Origin: Chionis minor
Lineage: Eukaryota; Chordata; Aves; Charadriiformes; Chionididae
Direction: 5' to 3'
NCBI GenBank assembly: GCA_013398295.1
Contig: VZSF01000690.1
Span: 386,392-450,391, forward strand
Length of the DNA: 64,000 nt
Positions 48,301 to 58,422 of the stretch are shown piece by piece. A program made the position numbers and the translations under genes. The notes beneath the pieces were generated by a model that did no database searches, was not told the origin of the DNA, and worked only from the letters and a program-made list of their open reading frames with translations. Every line of letters begins with the position of its first letter. Position 1 is the stretch's first letter.

Positions 48301-51300
48301 ACAACTGATTCATGAAGCCAGGTTAATAAAAGAGCCTGGTAACAACACACTTCCCATCTCCTTGCCTTCCTTTATACCACCATGCTGTTCTCCTTTGCTT
48401 CTGGACATCCCAGCCATGCCTATTCCTAGTAGCCCAGCCCAGCTTGAGCTCCACCAATCACTTCATCAAATATTTTGGTGACGGGCAGGGCGGAAGCCCT
48501 GTGGTGGGACTGGAAGTTGGGGTGCAAATGCTCACACAGCTGCTATTTTCGGTGGCAGTAAGAAAGGCTTTGGTACCCGAACGTTTCTAGCCACATTCAC
48601 GCACACACAATCCCCGTCCCCACACCCCCAGCTGCAAGGGCAAACATTAAAATGACGGACAATTTTAAACTGCAAAAGTATGTAAGAAATAGCGAAACAA
48701 CAAACCCCACCGGATCGCACAGAAAGCCTAGAGAATTCTCCGAGCCAGGGACCAGGCACCTCCAATGTTTATAAATTAATTATCTGAAAAACCCAGGTCA
48801 CTCCTTATTGCCACAGCGCCTGTAATTTAGAAGTCTGGCACGCAGCCAATTCCAGAAGCCGCATTGATCCTGAATGACCGCAACAACCCCCCGCACGCAC
48901 ACCCGCTCCTCTCCTCTTTCTCTCCCTCCTTCCCTCCCCTGCGCCCCTACCCCCTCGCCCAGTCCCCCCCCGAAGGATCTGTTATTTACAATCCTGCACT
49001 CTGACAGTTGGGAAATCAGATTGATTGACAGTGGGACGCTGGCGGATGGAGGTTCCAGGCACGGAGACAGACTGAATTCAGAATGTGGGATGAATGCCAC
49101 TGGGAGAACGGGGGTGGAGGAGGGGGGGGTTGAAAAGCAATTAAAAAAAAAAGATTTCTAAATTATTAACATTTTTTAAATTATTAATGTTATTGGTGCC
49201 TCCATGTGAGCCCGCAGATAAACTGCGCTTTGTACTGGCACTAATAATTTATAGCCCAACCAGAGCCCTGTGGTGTGGAGACAATCCAAAATACACGAAG
49301 TTTTGTCTTGTCAATGCTACACAAGAGAGTCTGTCCGTGCAGGCTCCTTTTCTCCCCCTGCCCACCCCAAAAACCTCAGCGTGACCCCTCCCCTGACAAA
49401 TGCCGATGAGACAATTTAATCATAATCATAAAAAATATGTCAGGCTTTTAATGTAATGAGCTACTTTGCTCACTCCATGGGGGGAGAAGGGGGCGACACC
49501 AGCTGCCCTGCAGCACGCGCTCTGCCTGGCTGTGCACGTTCCCCGTGTCCAGCACCATCCGGTGCCCCGGTGAAGTGGTCCGTCGTGGCCGGCTGTTACG
49601 ATACCGGCCCACGTCACGCGTTTTGGGCCGAGTACACGCTCTGTTGTATTCAACATGCTCCACACAGACCCGCATGTCATGGCTGAACGTTCAGCATTTG
49701 CATGTCTGCGTGTGTCACCCTTTTGTGCACGACGCACGTTACACACCATCCTCTCGTGTACTGTGCTTGTGTTCATTGCACGTGTGGGTGCAAACTCCAG
49801 CCCGGTGGTGCGTGGCTTTGCCCTGCATATCGTGCTCCCAGGAGCTCTGCATCGCCGTAAACGCCTGGGATGGCTCAACACCACGCACAGAAGCGTGTGC
49901 CACGTTGGCGGCGGTGTGCCTCAGCGCAGGTTTATGCCATGCCTTTGCTGATAAGCAAATCCTTACTCCGCAGCGAAAAGAATCGCCTTCTTGCCCCCAG
50001 AGAAGCCAATCAAATCAAACAGAGTGGAAAAGAAGACAGCCTCTTCATTAACCTAACAAGGAGCTCTGGGGATTTACACTCTAGACCAGAGATTCTCCTC
50101 CAGCTCTCGCTGGATGCTTCGCCGGTGTTGCTCGCGCTCCTTCCCTGCATCACCCAGGCAGGTACGTGGGTGTCAGCCCTCCGAGCCTGGGGCAGGAAGC
50201 AGCACAGGGGCTACAGCCTCTGGCACAGCACTGCTTTCCAGTGACGCTCCAACCCTTTTCTTCCGAGACTAGAACAGCCTCACCTCCTCCGTGCCCCTGC
50301 CTTTGCCCGATCCAGGCGGCTGGGTCACCTCCCTCAGCCCTCTCTCCTTCACCAGAGGACCCGGGTACAAGGCACGGCTTCACTCGGGGCCAAGCCGAGC
50401 CAGCGGCAGGGAAGGTGAAGTGTCCCTGTGGGAGCCCTCAGCCCGTGGAGGGATGCTCATGGCTCCCGCGCTCTGCCGAGCGGTTCCCAGGGTGGGACCA
50501 GTAACTGCCTGGTGCCCCCTTTAGGCACAGCATGGGATGCTGCAGCCGAGCTGGATTTAGCCAGCTTCCTCCACAACCCACGCAAAAAACTACCAGCAAT
50601 CCTGCAATTCCTGCGGGACCCATTAGAGCCTGGCACTGCAGGACCCTTATCCCCTCAGGACACCACTCCAGCCCCAGGACAAGGCAGCACCGTCGGAAAA
50701 GGGTATCCGTTAATGAGGAGGCTGCTTCAGGACCAGGTTTGGGGTTTTCCCCTCCTTGCATTAACACAACTGCACAAGCGTTGGCCTCCTTTTAAAGAGC
50801 AGAATGGCAGCACCTTCCCTCGAACGCAGATATCGGCGCAGAAATACTCCTGCGCCGCTGAAGCCTCGAAACAGCAGACAGGCAGGTACAGAGGCACCAT
50901 CTGCAGCGCACACAACGGGCCTTAAATAAAGAAGGGCTGGGGTCCCTCAGCTACCCCCAGTGCTCACCTCAACCTCAGAGGACCACACACCATCCTGGGA
51001 AGGTCTGGGGACAATTTCTTGGTGCTGGAAGCTGTGACCTTCAGGGTCCTTATGTGAGCATAGACCAGGTGTAGAAGAAGTTCTCTCCCTTTCTGCAACC
51101 CTTTCCCCTCACTTTTCCACAGCAGATCTGGTTTCAGCTACTGAAGGACCAGATCAATCCTTGGTGATGTGAAGAATTGCTTTCAATAGATAAATCCTGG
51201 ATAAATGTGTCCCACAGACTTCAGCGCTTGCCTGCTAAGCTGCCTTCACTGCAACTTAGCTTCATCTGCATATTTTAATTGTCCATAAAATCGTAAGACA

Positions 51301-54300
51301 TCTAATTTTTGTTAAGGTGAGAGGTCTTTAACACCAATTTATGCTACGTCTGTGCATAGCAACTGTTGCAGAAACTTTCTAAACTGAGCACTATGTTTCA
51401 GATCTCATCACTAAATGGCAGGAGTATCCGGCACTACCTACATCTCACAACGCCCCTGTGTTGTGCCAACCCTCATTCCCCTTGCTCTGCACTAGGACCC
51501 AAATAAGACTTACACCACAGATTCTGAATACTCAGATTGACACGATCTCTTGAAACAAAAGGAAGAAAAGGCCCCTCTCCTCACTGCCACTGCAAAATAC
51601 CCCGTAGTGACGTTGTGGCTAGTCTATTCCAGTAAACAGACGAGTAGCCCCTACAAAGAGAGTGGGAGAAACAGTCTGTAGGATACTCTTTAGCACCACC
51701 TGCATTCATTGCACGATAAATGTACAACACTGGAGCCCATAAAGCCTCCTCACATGCACAGAGGGGTTAGGGACATCTTACAAGACTTATACCGAACGGC
51801 AAAGCGAGCCCCTTCTCCTCCCACGGGTAAGAGCCTGTACCTCCATGGCTGGGCACCGCCATGCTGTTGGCCAGCTGGTAGAGACGTTGTTGTTGCTGCT
51901 CTTCGAACGTGCCGTGTTCGTTCAGCGCTGACATCATGCGTCTGTAGTGCTCCTCCGGGGTCATCTGAGTCACCGAGTCCTCAAGCAAAGGGGTATGGGA
52001 GTTTTCTGAAGAGCAGAAAGATTTGGTCTTTTTTTCCAGAGAGAAATACAGTGGAAAATCACGTAAGTATAGGGACAGTGCAAAAGAAAGAGAAAGGGGT
52101 AGGGCAGTAGAGGGATATTAGCACAATTTCCCACAACTGCAGTGTCCCCACTGAACTCCATGTACCAAACTGCCCAATGGAGCTGTCCTTGTGCCCCGAG
52201 ATGTACCGTTACACGTGGTCAGGACACCCCTACATCTTGCTAAACCTCCAAACACAGGTACGCGTGTATACAGAACAGCCTACGGCTTCAATCGCTACAG
52301 CACCCAACAAAAACTCATTAACAACTTGTCCCCGCCTCTCCCAAAGCAACAAGCCTCACGTTGTAATAACGCAGAATTACCAGCAAGCTGTCCACCCCCA
52401 AGGTGGCAGAGAGGACAGGTAGGATGAGAGAGTTCACCCAGTCCTCACCCTTTCGTCTCAGGGGGTGTGAGTTCTTTCCTTCACCCAATACCTCATCAGA
52501 CCTCTTTCCCCCACCTCTGAACACCCGCAAGGACACAGCAACAGGAGAGATGTCCAAGTGATGCTGACAACCGCACACCAGGCGGTGATGACAGTCCACC
52601 TGCCCGGCTCTTGGAAGCAAGTCACAACAGCAGGTTGTTTCAGATCTGTCCATAGGGCTAAGCACCCCGAGGCCATTAAAATCAGACCCAGTGTGCCATG
52701 TGCCCACCTCTCCGTCTTCCCGGAATGGCTGCAGAGCCCAGGAGGGAGGCGCTTTGAGGAAGGCCCTGCCCGCTCCCTGGGCAGTAGGGATCCCAGTCTG
52801 ACAATCAGGGAGATAAAACCACAGAGGCTTTGTGTTTACTGTAAGCAGAACTCAAGAGTAACTACCGTTCTCCGCCTTGGCGGTGGCTGCTCTAACAGTA
52901 TTTTATCTTGCATCTTCCCCACAGGCAAAACCTTTTCATTACTGGGAGAGGAACTCCCAGTAACAATCTGAACAGGCAGAAGGGAAGGGAGGGAGCTGAA
53001 GGCTCCCCCCTGTGCCGCAGTCACACGACCACCGCTGCGTTCCGTGAATGACGAGACCACCCTACCGTGTGCCCCAGATTCGTGCTCCTTCATCCACCTC
53101 ATTTCGCAGACGGAGCACTCCCTCAGGGCTCATGGCAGGTGACTCTGCCACTCGACTGTCATTATTACGTGTCATAATGAAATCATCTCCTCCCCGAAAC
53201 ACAGGAGGGGCTAATAATAAAGAGCGCGAGCTGCACAAAGTTGCAATAAAAGAGGGTCGCATCGCTGGCTCCCATGGCACTCTCCATCTGCAAACGGGCA
53301 GTGACTTCAGTCCCCTCCAGCTCAGCTCAGCCGTCCCGCTCAGCAAGGATTCTTGACCAGCATCATGATTTGTGGCTGCATCCGCAACCACCGATCTCTG
53401 CCCCAGCAACACGTATCTGCAGCTCAGGACCCACAGGCTTCCTGCGCACATCGCAGGCTAGTGGCCTGCTTCGGGCCAGCTCGGGGCTGGGTCCCCACCC
53501 TCAACGCTGTGTGTCACCTTCCGAAACCAGACCTGAAAGAGGGAGGCTGCACACCACGACGACTGCCGTGCCGTGCCTGCTCCCTCCCACTCCCCACCGC
53601 TGGCACGCAAGCCCGCAAGATGCCAGTGGAAGAGGCAGGAGGGTGGGGGGCAGAATTCCCTTCCACATCCCCTTCCTGCCAGGTCCCTCCGCAGGCCAGA
53701 TTCCCACATCCTCCTCCGCCCTCTTGCCACCTCCCCCAGGAATGCCGAAGCGCACCAACTGTTTCGGTTCCCTTCCGATGCTCTTAACCAAAGGTCTAAG
53801 AAGCAAAGCCACATGCCACAGACCCGATTTAGAAAAACACCGATTTCCACCCCCCCAGCTGTGTCATTAGAGAAAAAAGGGAGGGGGGAGGGGATTTAAT
53901 AACACTTAATTACCATAAACTCATCCGATCAGCCGCAGAGCAGATTTCAGGTGCAAGGAAGCAGGGGGAGAATGGGGGGGGCAAGAGGATGCTAAGAGGA
54001 AGGAGGAGTCCAGGGAAAGGCTGGATTTCCACACTTAAAACTTGGAAGATTTCACATGACTCAGCCAGCGATAATTCCAGCTCTGCTGAAGCTTTGCTGT
54101 CTGCTTTTGTCATTACCAGGGAGTAATGCGGGAGACTGATCTCGCCAAATCTCTTCCAGCCGCCAGGTGTGAAATGGACTCTGGCACGGTCAGCGGGAAG
54201 CACAGCAGGAGGCATCTGTGGGGCCTTGGCTCTGTCCAGTGTGTCTCCCTGTTCGCCCAAGCCGAGGGGAGCCCACCTCTCCCACCCGCCACCAACGCCG

Positions 54301-57300
54301 CCGGGTCCCGACGGCAGCAGCCACAGGGAATTCGGGCTCTCGGAGGACACGGGTTTTCTGCTCAGCCTGAAGGACGTGTCATCGCTGCACAACCTTTTCA
54401 CCCGGCTTTTGTAAGGCTCGTCCTCCTCACAAACACACAAAGGAGCGTCCAGCCTGTCCGTCTCCTCTCCTTTCCTACAACAAACCCATGACGAGTCAAG
54501 GCTCCCTTTACTGAACCACAATAAAAACTCAAAAGCTGCAAAAGCATCTCACCCCAGGTTCAAAGCCAGGTCTTGGTCAGCAGTGCCAGGTCTTGGCTGC
54601 CTGAGCTGTCACTTGCCAGGGCTGAGAGGGCCTGTGCCTGCTCCCACCATACTCACCAGTATGGGTTTGGGGGGCAGTGAAGTTGTAAGCAAGAACGGGG
54701 CCAAACACCGTTTCTTCATTTGGGTTAATGGGACAGCTGCCAAACCAATCAACAGATGGATNGGATCTGAACTGGTCTACTTCATTAACCAAAGATGCAA
54801 TCAGATTTTGTTTTGTTTCAGATGCTCTACAACAGCAAAGACAAGAGAACGGCAGAAGGAGCAGCCTATGAGGTCATCAGCCCACCCCAGGAGGCGAGTG
54901 CAATATTGTTCCCTACGTGTGTTTTCCAGCACTTAGTCCAGCCTAGTTTCAAACCTTCCCAAATGATGAGGCTTCTCCCAGATTTATTTTTCAGCAGTTC
55001 AAATAGGAACCAAAAATCACCGTTACCCATTTTCTCTTTTTGCAAGCGTTCAGTTCTATTTCATGTCTCAAGGTATCAGAGACGCAGATCTCCAGACACG
55101 CTGTTGCCGCAGGAGTGAGGGTTTTACTTGGGGAATTGTCTCCCGGGGAGAAAGCTTCCTCCGTGACCTGCCAGCGCAGCCCTCGCTCCGAGCCTCTGAT
55201 ACGCTCTCATTTCCATATTAGACACGAGAACGTTCTGCTCTGTTTGACAGCAGCGCTGGCACGGCCCTGTTTCCACCGAGATAGGGCTCGCTTTTGATCT
55301 CCGGCGTGCACACTGCGAGCGGTGGGGAGGGGGGAAGGGAAGGTTACCGCTTCCCCGCTGGAAGGGTTTCCAGCCCTACAGGTGTTTTTTCACTCAAGTC
55401 AGAGAGAAGGAGTGATTTACTCGGCTGCCTCTGTTCTCCTTGCCTTGTCGGGCGCAGCCGCAGCGGCACGAGATGCGCTGTGAGCATGGGGTCACTTCTC
55501 TTCTTCAAAAGGCTGTTTCGGGGCCAACGCAGCCATGCCCTGAGCAAGAGCGGCGCCCGGGGCCGGCGTGCCACCGAGAAGGGGACAGATCCCACCCGAA
55601 GCGGGGTGCACAAGGTGGAGGACCAGCACCCACCCAAGGCACGCCGCCGGGCTGCAGGAGAAGGACAGGCTGCATCCCAGGGAGACGCTGCAGAGCTGGC
55701 TGCTACGGGCTATGAAACTCCGGTCGGTGGTCCTCGTTTCCCATCCCACTCCTAAATCCCAAACTGCACTCACAGCACCTGGGTCCCAGCCAAGCCTGGG
55801 GCTGTCGCACAATCTCACACTTCACAGCACTACTCTACAGCAGCAGTTCCCAAATTCCAGGTAACTAGCCACCAGAGTCCCTCCCGATTGAAAATGGCTT
55901 GTCACATCATGCAGATCCTTCTGTTTCCAACCAGCTCCTTAGCACAGAGCTGGGAACACAGGGATGGTTTCCCTCTTAGCCCTCCACGGTACCTATGGTG
56001 CCGGAACGCTGCCTGGCTGCCAGCAGGATGGGAAGTCTCCTGGGAGTCCTCAGCTGCAAGGTGTTCTCTCTGGGGCTTAAGACACAGAGACATTGGCTCT
56101 CGCTCCTCCTTTGACCCTCTCTTCATAGCAAGCAGTGGGTAAAGGCGCCAAAAACACCAGTCTCTGCCCCAATTCGGCCCCTCACTATTCCGCCAGTATT
56201 CCAGCATCAGCACAGCCAGGCTTTAAATGCCTGGAGAGAACAGGAGCTCCGCAATGAGCTAACATCACAAAAAACAGGTAACGTGAGAGATTAGTAAAAA
56301 CCCAGCTCAGAATTTCCAGTCTGTCTCACGCTCTTTTGAAGGGCAGGGAAGGCTTTCTGAGGAAAAAGTGGGAGTAGAAAACGAAAGTTTGCCTTTATTC
56401 AGGGATTCCTAGGAACGCCCCTCTTAATGAGCTGAGGGAATCCCTGAATTAGTCAGAGTTAAGGAGCAGGATTTAGATTCCGAGTGCACAAGGGAAAGCC
56501 AAGGGCTGCTTACCTGCCTCACGCTGCACTCACCCCACTCAAATGAAGAAAAACAGTGAGAAGGCCAGAGGAAAGAAACGGAATGGGATTGTTTGATCCT
56601 GCTACTCCCATGGCAAAAGCATCCATTCGTGCCAAGTTCAGCCACTTTATTAGGGTAAATCCAAACGCAATAGTTTGGTTTCAGATGGCCTGGGTAAAGT
56701 TTAGCCCATTCTCAGCCAGGCCACACAGGTTGCTGTTACCTGGATTCAGTTCCTAAGCATGCACTGCCTTGGAATTACAACGGATACGGACTCAGCAGAA
56801 ACAGCAAAGATGACAGCAGGTGGATCAAGCGTGTTACAGAAGGCTCGCGCCCCTATGTAACAGATGCATTTCAGAACCTACAGAACATCCTGCTGGAACT
56901 TACCTGCACATCTACTGGAAACATTTCAGGGGTAACAGGAATAGGGCAGAATCGAGGCAAAGAACTCGAGGCAAACAGGTAAAGAGTAGCAGTATATAGG
57001 GTTCCTCTTTACACCGTTCAGAAAAGCCCAGTAAAAAGCTACAGCGTTTTTACTTGTATCAAAGAGTGAACAGGCAGGAGAGGATTATGCGAAAGAAAAG
57101 ATTTAGTATGTTCTCAGGTAGTGCTGGCGATGTTGTATGCAGTGACACTACCATTCAACAACCTCTCAGAGCACGCTGCCTTTCAGATCGTAATTTGGGG
57201 ACAAGGAGTCAAGAAGAGACAATATACAAGAACACTACGTGAAATCAGGATGCAGTACAGGTCCCTACAATAGATCTTTATATAACATAATATAAGGTAC

Positions 57301-58303
57301 GTAGTTTAAGGAGGCTTCAGGACAAACGGCTGCAGAAGTCCCCCTTGAGATTCCCTGGATTGGTTACTGAGGATATACTCCTTGAAGAGCCTCAGCTGCT
57401 GGACTTCAAACCCAGAAGCAGGATCTAGCTTCACACGGCCACTTTGACTTTTTTTTTTTTTCCCAGTGGCCAAAGAGTGCAGGTTAAGCACAGTGATAGA
57501 GATGGGTATTACTGACAGCTACTTAGTCTGAACTAAACGACAAAGCCTTTAAGTGAACGGCCTGCAAAACCTCATTTACGCAACCTCGAGACAAACTCAT
57601 TAACTGCAGGCTCCATTACCCACTCCACTTTGCCAGTTGTAAAAAAAGTTTAAAAATCGTGTTTATAGGAAAGAGTCGTAAGACAAATCAGCAGATTAAA
57701 AAAAAATAAAATAAAACCCCTAAAAAGAGAAACCTTCTGCAGATTCCATCTCTATAGGAACAGTGCCATAAATCCATAAGAAAGAACTAGGCAGCCCTAT
57801 TCTCCCTGCTACGCTTCTTTTTTTCCCTTTAAAGGAACAGATGCCAGCACGATAAGCCTGCGTGTATCTTTTATATTAAAGATGTAATCAAGACATTCTG
57901 CCTAAAAAGTAGAAACACCTCAAAAATCCACGTGAAAAGCTGCAGCTTGCTTTTTAAATCGTAAAACAATTATTCTAATTAAGCAGCAATCCCTTTCTCG
58001 CACTGCAAGCTTCCCCCCGATGAGATAAAGAAAGCACAGTGCACTGGTAGCCTCCTGCATGCACCCTCCGTGCCGGATACTCACAGCTCCCACGCCACAG
58101 CCTCTTGCAGCCCTCCCTTCCCTCCCTCCCTCCTTAATTTCAATTAAGTTCCACTCTTAAGAAAGGAGAAGAAAGGGGAAGGGGATGGGGGAGGGAGAAG
58201 CAGCACTTACCCTTTGGGGACTCACTTCTGGCTTTCTTGCTTTCTAAAGGACACTCACTGCTGCTGTTGGGAGAACATACTCTTCTCTTGCCTAAAATTT
58301 CAT
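21102..58303 (-). CDS. SAMD11: SAMD11, middle to C-terminal part (eight exons seen, one missing, 5' end beyond window)
   Basis: SAMD11 (sterile alpha motif domain containing 11) is a nuclear protein related to SAMD7. Both associate with Polycomb repressive complex 1 in photoreceptors and help silence inappropriate genes there. Join, in transcript order: 58303-58211, 52005-51841, gap, 37523-37408, 37017-36939, 36677-35974, 28711-28587, 23616-23506, 21350-21102. The visible exons encode about 545 residues: a basic segment, an EEHYRR segment, Pro-rich LRPPFLGVPSALCQTPGYGF, a helical RQQE/RQKELE region, a long Ser/acidic region, PYTMSPYFHAG, a complete SAM domain and a Pro/Ser tail. All follow the human protein as I remember it. 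Junction phases agree everywhere except 51841 to 37523, so one coding exon is not in the assembled bases. The N-terminal part is right of 64000. Confidence 0.94.
21351..23505 (-). other. SAMD11: SAMD11 last intron, 2.2 kb
   Basis: No exon, retroposon or RNA gene was recognised. Several A or T homopolymer runs are present (for example 22988-22998). Confidence 0.6.
23506..23616 (-). CDS. SAMD11: SAMD11 exon, second half of SAM domain
   Basis: The exon has 37 codons, phase 0 on both sides, with acceptor TTTGTTCCAG before 23616 and donor GTAGGA starting at 23505. It encodes VFREQAIDGETLPLLTEEHL then LNNMGLKLGPALKIRSQ. The HLLxxMGLKLGPALKI helix resembles the polymerising SAM domains of Polyhomeotic proteins, which fits association with PRC1. 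Polymerisation of this bird protein is inference. Confidence 0.96.
27796..27816. other. Assembly gap, 21 N
   Basis: A run of 21 unknown bases. The following contig starts exactly where sequence duplicated at 28748 begins. Confidence 0.99.
27817..28441. repeat. Direct duplication copy 1 (625 bp), probably an assembly artefact
   Basis: This contig is bounded by Ns on both sides and matches 28748-29372 at a constant offset of 931 with no indel at the places compared. Its ends coincide exactly with the gaps, which points to a redundant contig or second haplotype, not a tandem duplication in the genome. Confidence 0.88.
28442..28442. other. Single-N contig join
   Basis: One N separates the redundant 27817-28441 contig from the contig carrying the SAM exon. 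Confidence 0.95.
28587..28711 (-). CDS. SAMD11: SAMD11 exon, first half of SAM domain
   Basis: The exon is 2 + 123 bases with donor GTAAAT starting at 28586. It encodes TMGGLFLDGEESPALED, then the SAM start ISKWTVEDVCSFVSNLSGC and TEYTQ. The Trp at the beginning of helix 1 and the DVCSFV core are standard for SAM domains. The acceptor AACAATCCAG is preceded on the minus strand by an almost pure C tract (28721-28749). The exon sits between the two copies of a 625-bp assembly duplication but is not itself duplicated. Confidence 0.95.
28721..28750. repeat. G homopolymer-rich tract (C-rich on minus strand)
   Basis: Runs of 8, 6 and 9 G broken by single bases. On the minus strand this is the polypyrimidine tract of the SAM exon acceptor. 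It is a potential G-quadruplex and a likely cause of the nearby assembly break. Confidence 0.8.
28748..29372. repeat. Direct duplication copy 2 (625 bp), likely the true locus
   Basis: This copy is continuous with the SAM exon on its left and with unique intron sequence on its right, so it is probably the genuine location. It is the intron just upstream (in transcript sense) of the SAM exon 28587-28711. Confidence 0.88.
30785..30881 (+). repeat. CR1 non-LTR retroposon fragment (3' end with octamer tail)
   Basis: The sequence GTGGGAGGTGTCTCTGCCCA, then GGTTGGAACTACGTGATCTT and TAAGGTCCC, and a tail ATTCTATGGTTCTATGATTC, is the CR1 3' end in plus orientation. The tail is the short tandem octamer on which CR1 reverse transcription is primed. 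Confidence 0.92.
35974..36677 (-). CDS. SAMD11: SAMD11 large exon, helical start and acidic Ser-rich middle
   Basis: The acceptor AATTTAG lies before 36677 and the donor GTGGGT starts at 35973. The exon is 1 + 702 + 1 bases, 234 whole codons. It opens with LEMSAEIIRQKELENLHRQR, has conserved ALRNVHDIPEGHPLREELSR and AMLVLRHNNTPLLSL blocks, then a low-complexity middle with acidic (KDSESDADVSDEKPE) and Ser-rich runs. It ends in a Pro-rich PFGFPYTMSPYFHAG. From memory the human exon is clearly shorter (about 165-170 residues). The bird version is GC-rich with many CpG. The final base joins GC of the SAM exon to give Gly. Confidence 0.95.
36939..37017 (-). CDS. SAMD11: SAMD11 exon, GYGFLQP / RQQE helix
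   Basis: The acceptor CCTGTCCCCAG lies before 37017 and the donor GTAAGG starts at 36938. The exon is 2 + 75 + 2 bases. It encodes (G)YGFLQPAQAEMFARQQEML followed by RKQNLA. The second half is a charged, probably alpha-helical stretch that continues into the next exon. Human SAMD11 has the same order. Confidence 0.95.
37018..37407 (-). other. SAMD11: SAMD11 short intron, 390 bp
   Basis: Ordinary intron with a GTGAGT donor and CCCCAG acceptor. Nothing else seen. Confidence 0.85.
37408..37523 (-). CDS. SAMD11: SAMD11 exon, Pro-rich segment
   Basis: The acceptor TTTTTTTGCAG lies before 37523 and the donor GTGAGT starts at 37407. The exon is 1 + 114 + 1 bases and encodes EISHPPPLLSPQNAPHIALG then PHLRPPFLGVPSALCQTP. 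This is nearly identical to what I recall of human SAMD11, so it is among the most constrained parts of the protein. It needs two bases from the preceding exon, which is the key to the missing-exon argument. Confidence 0.95.
38985..39430. promoter_or_regulatory. SAMD11: Candidate intronic enhancer, dense TAAT/ATTA cores
   Basis: At least eleven TAAT or ATTA cores lie between 38988 and 39356 in GC-rich sequence, among them a CRX/OTX-type TAATCC at 39207-39212. Two copies of CGAGGCCTC (39214-39222 and 39232-39240) flank an ATTAG. The surrounding intron lacks such density. SAMD11 is expressed in photoreceptors, where CRX and other homeodomain factors act, so a retinal enhancer is plausible but unproven. 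Confidence 0.4.
40668..40668. other. Single-N contig join
   Basis: One N between CCC and GGGG. No repeated flanks seen. Confidence 0.9.
40852..41227. repeat. Direct duplication copy 1 (376 bp), probably an assembly artefact
   Basis: Matches 41389-41764 at a constant offset of 537, with one visible substitution (A here, G in the other copy, near 40950). It ends exactly at the N of 41228. It looks like the right end of one contig overlapping the left end of another. Confidence 0.88.
41228..41228. other. Single-N contig join
   Basis: This N marks the end of duplication copy 1. The 159-base piece 41229-41387 that follows is bounded by Ns on both sides and may be misplaced. Confidence 0.95.
41388..41388. 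other. Single-N contig join
   Basis: This N is directly followed by duplication copy 2. Confidence 0.95.
41389..41764. repeat. Direct duplication copy 2 (376 bp)
   Basis: Starts at the base after an N and continues on its right into unique sequence. Together with copy 1 it indicates an unmerged contig overlap. Confidence 0.88.
46017..46584. other. Assembly gap, 568 N
   Basis: Unknown sequence flanked by a T homopolymer on the left and very GC-rich sequence on the right. It is the best candidate location for the missing SAMD11 exon (about 200 bp expected). Long open frames that run through it are produced by the Ns. Confidence 0.99.
46810..46890. repeat. GGGA/GGAA purine-rich simple repeat
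   Basis: Imperfect GGGA and GAGG units, all purine on the plus strand apart from a few T and C. A candidate for triplex or G-quadruplex structure and for assembly trouble. Confidence 0.7.
46941..46941. other. Single-N join flanked by a 15-bp direct repeat
   Basis: CGGCCCCGCCGTGCC occurs at 46926-46940 and again at 46942-46956, immediately on either side of the N. This is what a short unmerged contig overlap looks like. Confidence 0.85.
47121..47280. repeat. Minisatellite, five 32-bp units
   Basis: Five exact-length units begin with TCTCCC at 47121, 47153, 47185, 47217 and 47249; a sixth starts at 47281 and decays after about 8 bases. Units 2-5 look identical; unit 1 differs at two positions. 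Because 32 is not a multiple of three, the same peptide-like patterns appear in all three frames, which explains the long open frames on the minus strand. Confidence 0.95.
48960..49470. promoter_or_regulatory. SAMD11: Candidate regulatory block with PBX-MEIS composite site
   Basis: TGATTGACAG at 49022-49031 equals the consensus for PBX with MEIS/PREP. It is followed by A/T-rich sequence with repeated AAATTATTAA (about 49155-49190) and, at 49415-49460, ATTTAATCATAATCATAAA and TTTTAATGTAATGAG. It lies about 3 kb downstream, in transcript sense, of the exon at 51841. Function is inferred from motif content only. Confidence 0.35.
51841..52005 (-). CDS. SAMD11: SAMD11 exon with EEHYRR segment
   Basis: The acceptor CTGCTCTTCAG lies just before 52005 and the donor GTACAG starts at 51840. 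The exon is 2 + 162 + 1 bases. The product runs NSHTPLLEDSVTQMTPEEHY, then RRMMSALNEHGTFEEQQQQR and on to a YQLA...VPSHG end. It matches the human EDHYRRLVSALSEASTFEDPQRLYHLGLPSHGE region, with four Gln in a row in place of a shorter human stretch. It leaves one base over, which cannot be joined in frame to the next visible exon at 37523. Confidence 0.93.
52006..58210 (-). other. SAMD11: SAMD11 intron, 6.2 kb
   Basis: No exon, retroposon or RNA gene recognised. Contains one single-N join at 54762. The 57.5-58.2 kb part is A/T-rich. Confidence 0.65.
54762..54762. other. Single-N contig join
   Basis: GGAT stands on both sides of the N, so a very short overlap is possible. Confidence 0.9.
58211..58303 (-). 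CDS. SAMD11: SAMD11 exon (first visible in window)
   Basis: Minus-strand acceptor CTCTTCTAG precedes 58303, and donor GTAAGT begins at 58210. The exon is 2 + 90 + 1 bases. It encodes EILGKRRVCSPNSSSECPLE then SKKARSESPK, which parallels the human GKRLGRSP...EKRARSESP segment. Two basic clusters, KRR and KKAR, each next to SP sites, look like a bipartite nuclear localisation signal under phosphorylation control (inference). The last base joins AA of the next exon to give Glu. Confidence 0.9.
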
Positions 58304-58388
58304 CTAGAAGAGAGATGAGAAACCTGAGTATCAGATAAGGTTGTACTTTCCTCTTTGCACAAGCAACCAGAGAGACTTTGGTATTTTG

Positions 58389-58422
58389 CTTCTCTCTCTC
58401 TCACACACACAGACACACACAC
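58389..58422. repeat. (TC)n(CA)n microsatellite
   Basis: A TC run followed by a CA run with one G interruption. It lies about 90 bases upstream, in transcript sense, of the SAMD11 exon at 58303. Confidence 0.9.

Larger units (their letters stand above)
37524..51840 (-). other. SAMD11: SAMD11 largest intron interval, 14.3 kb, must contain one unseen exon
   Basis: The phases of the flanking exons (one base left at 51841; two bases needed at 37523) show that at least one coding exon is missing. Human SAMD11 has about 68 residues between these two parts, rich in His, Leu, Arg and Ala. No matching translation was seen in the assembled bases. The interval holds a TAAT-rich block (38985-39430), a 376-bp duplication, the 568-N gap, a CpG-rich segment, a minisatellite, and a PBX/MEIS-type site (49022-49031). 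Confidence 0.8.
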
